From Desulfobotulus alkaliphilus (GTDB lineage Bacteria; Desulfobacterota; Desulfobacteria; Desulfobacterales; ASO4-4): 53,315 nucleotides of DNA. Within the stretch, counting starts at the first letter, position 1; every line of letters starts with the position of its first letter. Made by a program: the position numbers and the translations under genes. The stretch lies in NCBI RefSeq assembly GCF_007830435.1, contig NZ_VLLC01000024.1, positions 1 through 53,315 of the forward strand. Reading direction: 5' to 3'. Below are positions 53,202-53,315 of this stretch, one piece after another. The notes beneath the pieces were generated by a model that was not told the origin of the DNA, did not search any database, and worked only from the letters and a program-made list of their open reading frames with translations.

Positions 53202-53315
53202 CGGGTTGCTGTTCAGCACCTTTTTCCAAAGACCATACCTGCAAGACAGATGCACAGGCCCCAGGCTATTTGCCCGTGACGCAATCTTATTCGGGAGCTT
53301 CTTGCCCTGTGCGGA

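Larger units (their letters stand above)
52970..53315. other. Gene-poor, structured end of the window
   Basis: 346 bases without a sure gene. There are perfect hairpins at 53157-53175 (AGTAACTT, loop CAA, AAGTTACT) and 53187-53201 (listed separately). Further right GCACAGG (near 53250) can pair with CCTGTGC (53306-53312) over a 50-base span, so a rod-like RNA may continue past the window edge. A 50-residue minus-strand frame (53015-53167, TTG start) has protein-like composition but no recognised family. Confidence 0.4.

Noticed and set aside
53118-53315. Minus-strand frame open for 65 codons from the right edge
   Set aside because: It runs through a terminator-like hairpin, has no visible start and resembles no known family. 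The next 300 bases would decide.
1-53315. CRISPR arrays, insertion sequences, tRNA genes, phage genes
   Set aside because: None seen: no spaced direct repeats, no transposase motifs, no tRNA-like cloverleaf that I could recognise.

Overview
The window reads as chromosome from a Gram-negative, strictly vertical-looking deltaproteobacterium, most likely a member of the Desulfobacterota (Desulfobacterales-like). Reasons: a long dcw cell-wall/division cluster with mraZ at its head and no ddl, a purH split into two genes, a spermidine operon using the carboxyspermidine route, outer-membrane barrel and type IV pilus retraction genes, and many signalling proteins of deltaproteobacterial type. Nothing in the window looks like an integrated phage, transposon or CRISPR array.

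Layout. 1-574 is the 3' end of a PLP aminotransferase. 644-2580 (minus) is a split PurH pair (AICAR transformylase and IMP cyclohydrolase), followed by a minus-strand MBL-fold hydrolase. 3573-20267 is an almost gapless dcw cluster on the plus strand: mraZ, rsmH, ftsL, ftsI, murE, murF, mraY, murD, ftsW, murG, murC, murB, ftsQ, ftsA, ftsZ. Many of its genes overlap by 1-20 nt or are separated by a few bases, and MraZ-type direct repeats lie upstream. A B12-binding-type radical SAM gene follows ftsZ.

22225-33586 is a sensory region: a periplasmic solute-binding protein, a Cache-PAS-GGDEF protein with a degenerate active site, a convergent NYN/OST-HTH (LOTUS) protein, and a three-gene set (TPR plus outer-membrane barrel, FecR-domain protein with a 27-copy Pro-Glu spacer, CHASE2 adenylate cyclase) that looks like one signalling unit across the envelope. 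33731-35363 encodes the ATPase and permease of a zinc/manganese-type ABC importer. 35436-40639 is a four-gene polyamine operon (speA, carboxyspermidine dehydrogenase, nspC, speB) that should take arginine to spermidine.

40640-42390 holds a gene-free stretch with several strong hairpins and then a GAF-GGDEF protein whose guanine-contacting residues are changed (Asp to Ser), the signature of Hypr enzymes that make 3',3'-cGAMP. The small SRP RNA gene (ffs) lies on the minus strand at about 42420-42557 with a good promoter. Then come tilS, a second structured intergenic region, ftsH, folP and coaX. 48361-51731 (minus) is yggT, pilT, a second pilT/pilU-type ATPase and a zinc-ribbon pseudo-receiver protein ending in a clear terminator. 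proC is divergent from yggT, and the window ends in a structured, gene-poor stretch.

Best candidates for new biology are the Hypr-like GAF-GGDEF gene with its structured leader, the TPR-barrel/FecR/CHASE2-cyclase operon, the degenerate GGDEF with a kept inhibitory site, and the two folded intergenic regions. All function calls come from reading the sequence; no search was run.
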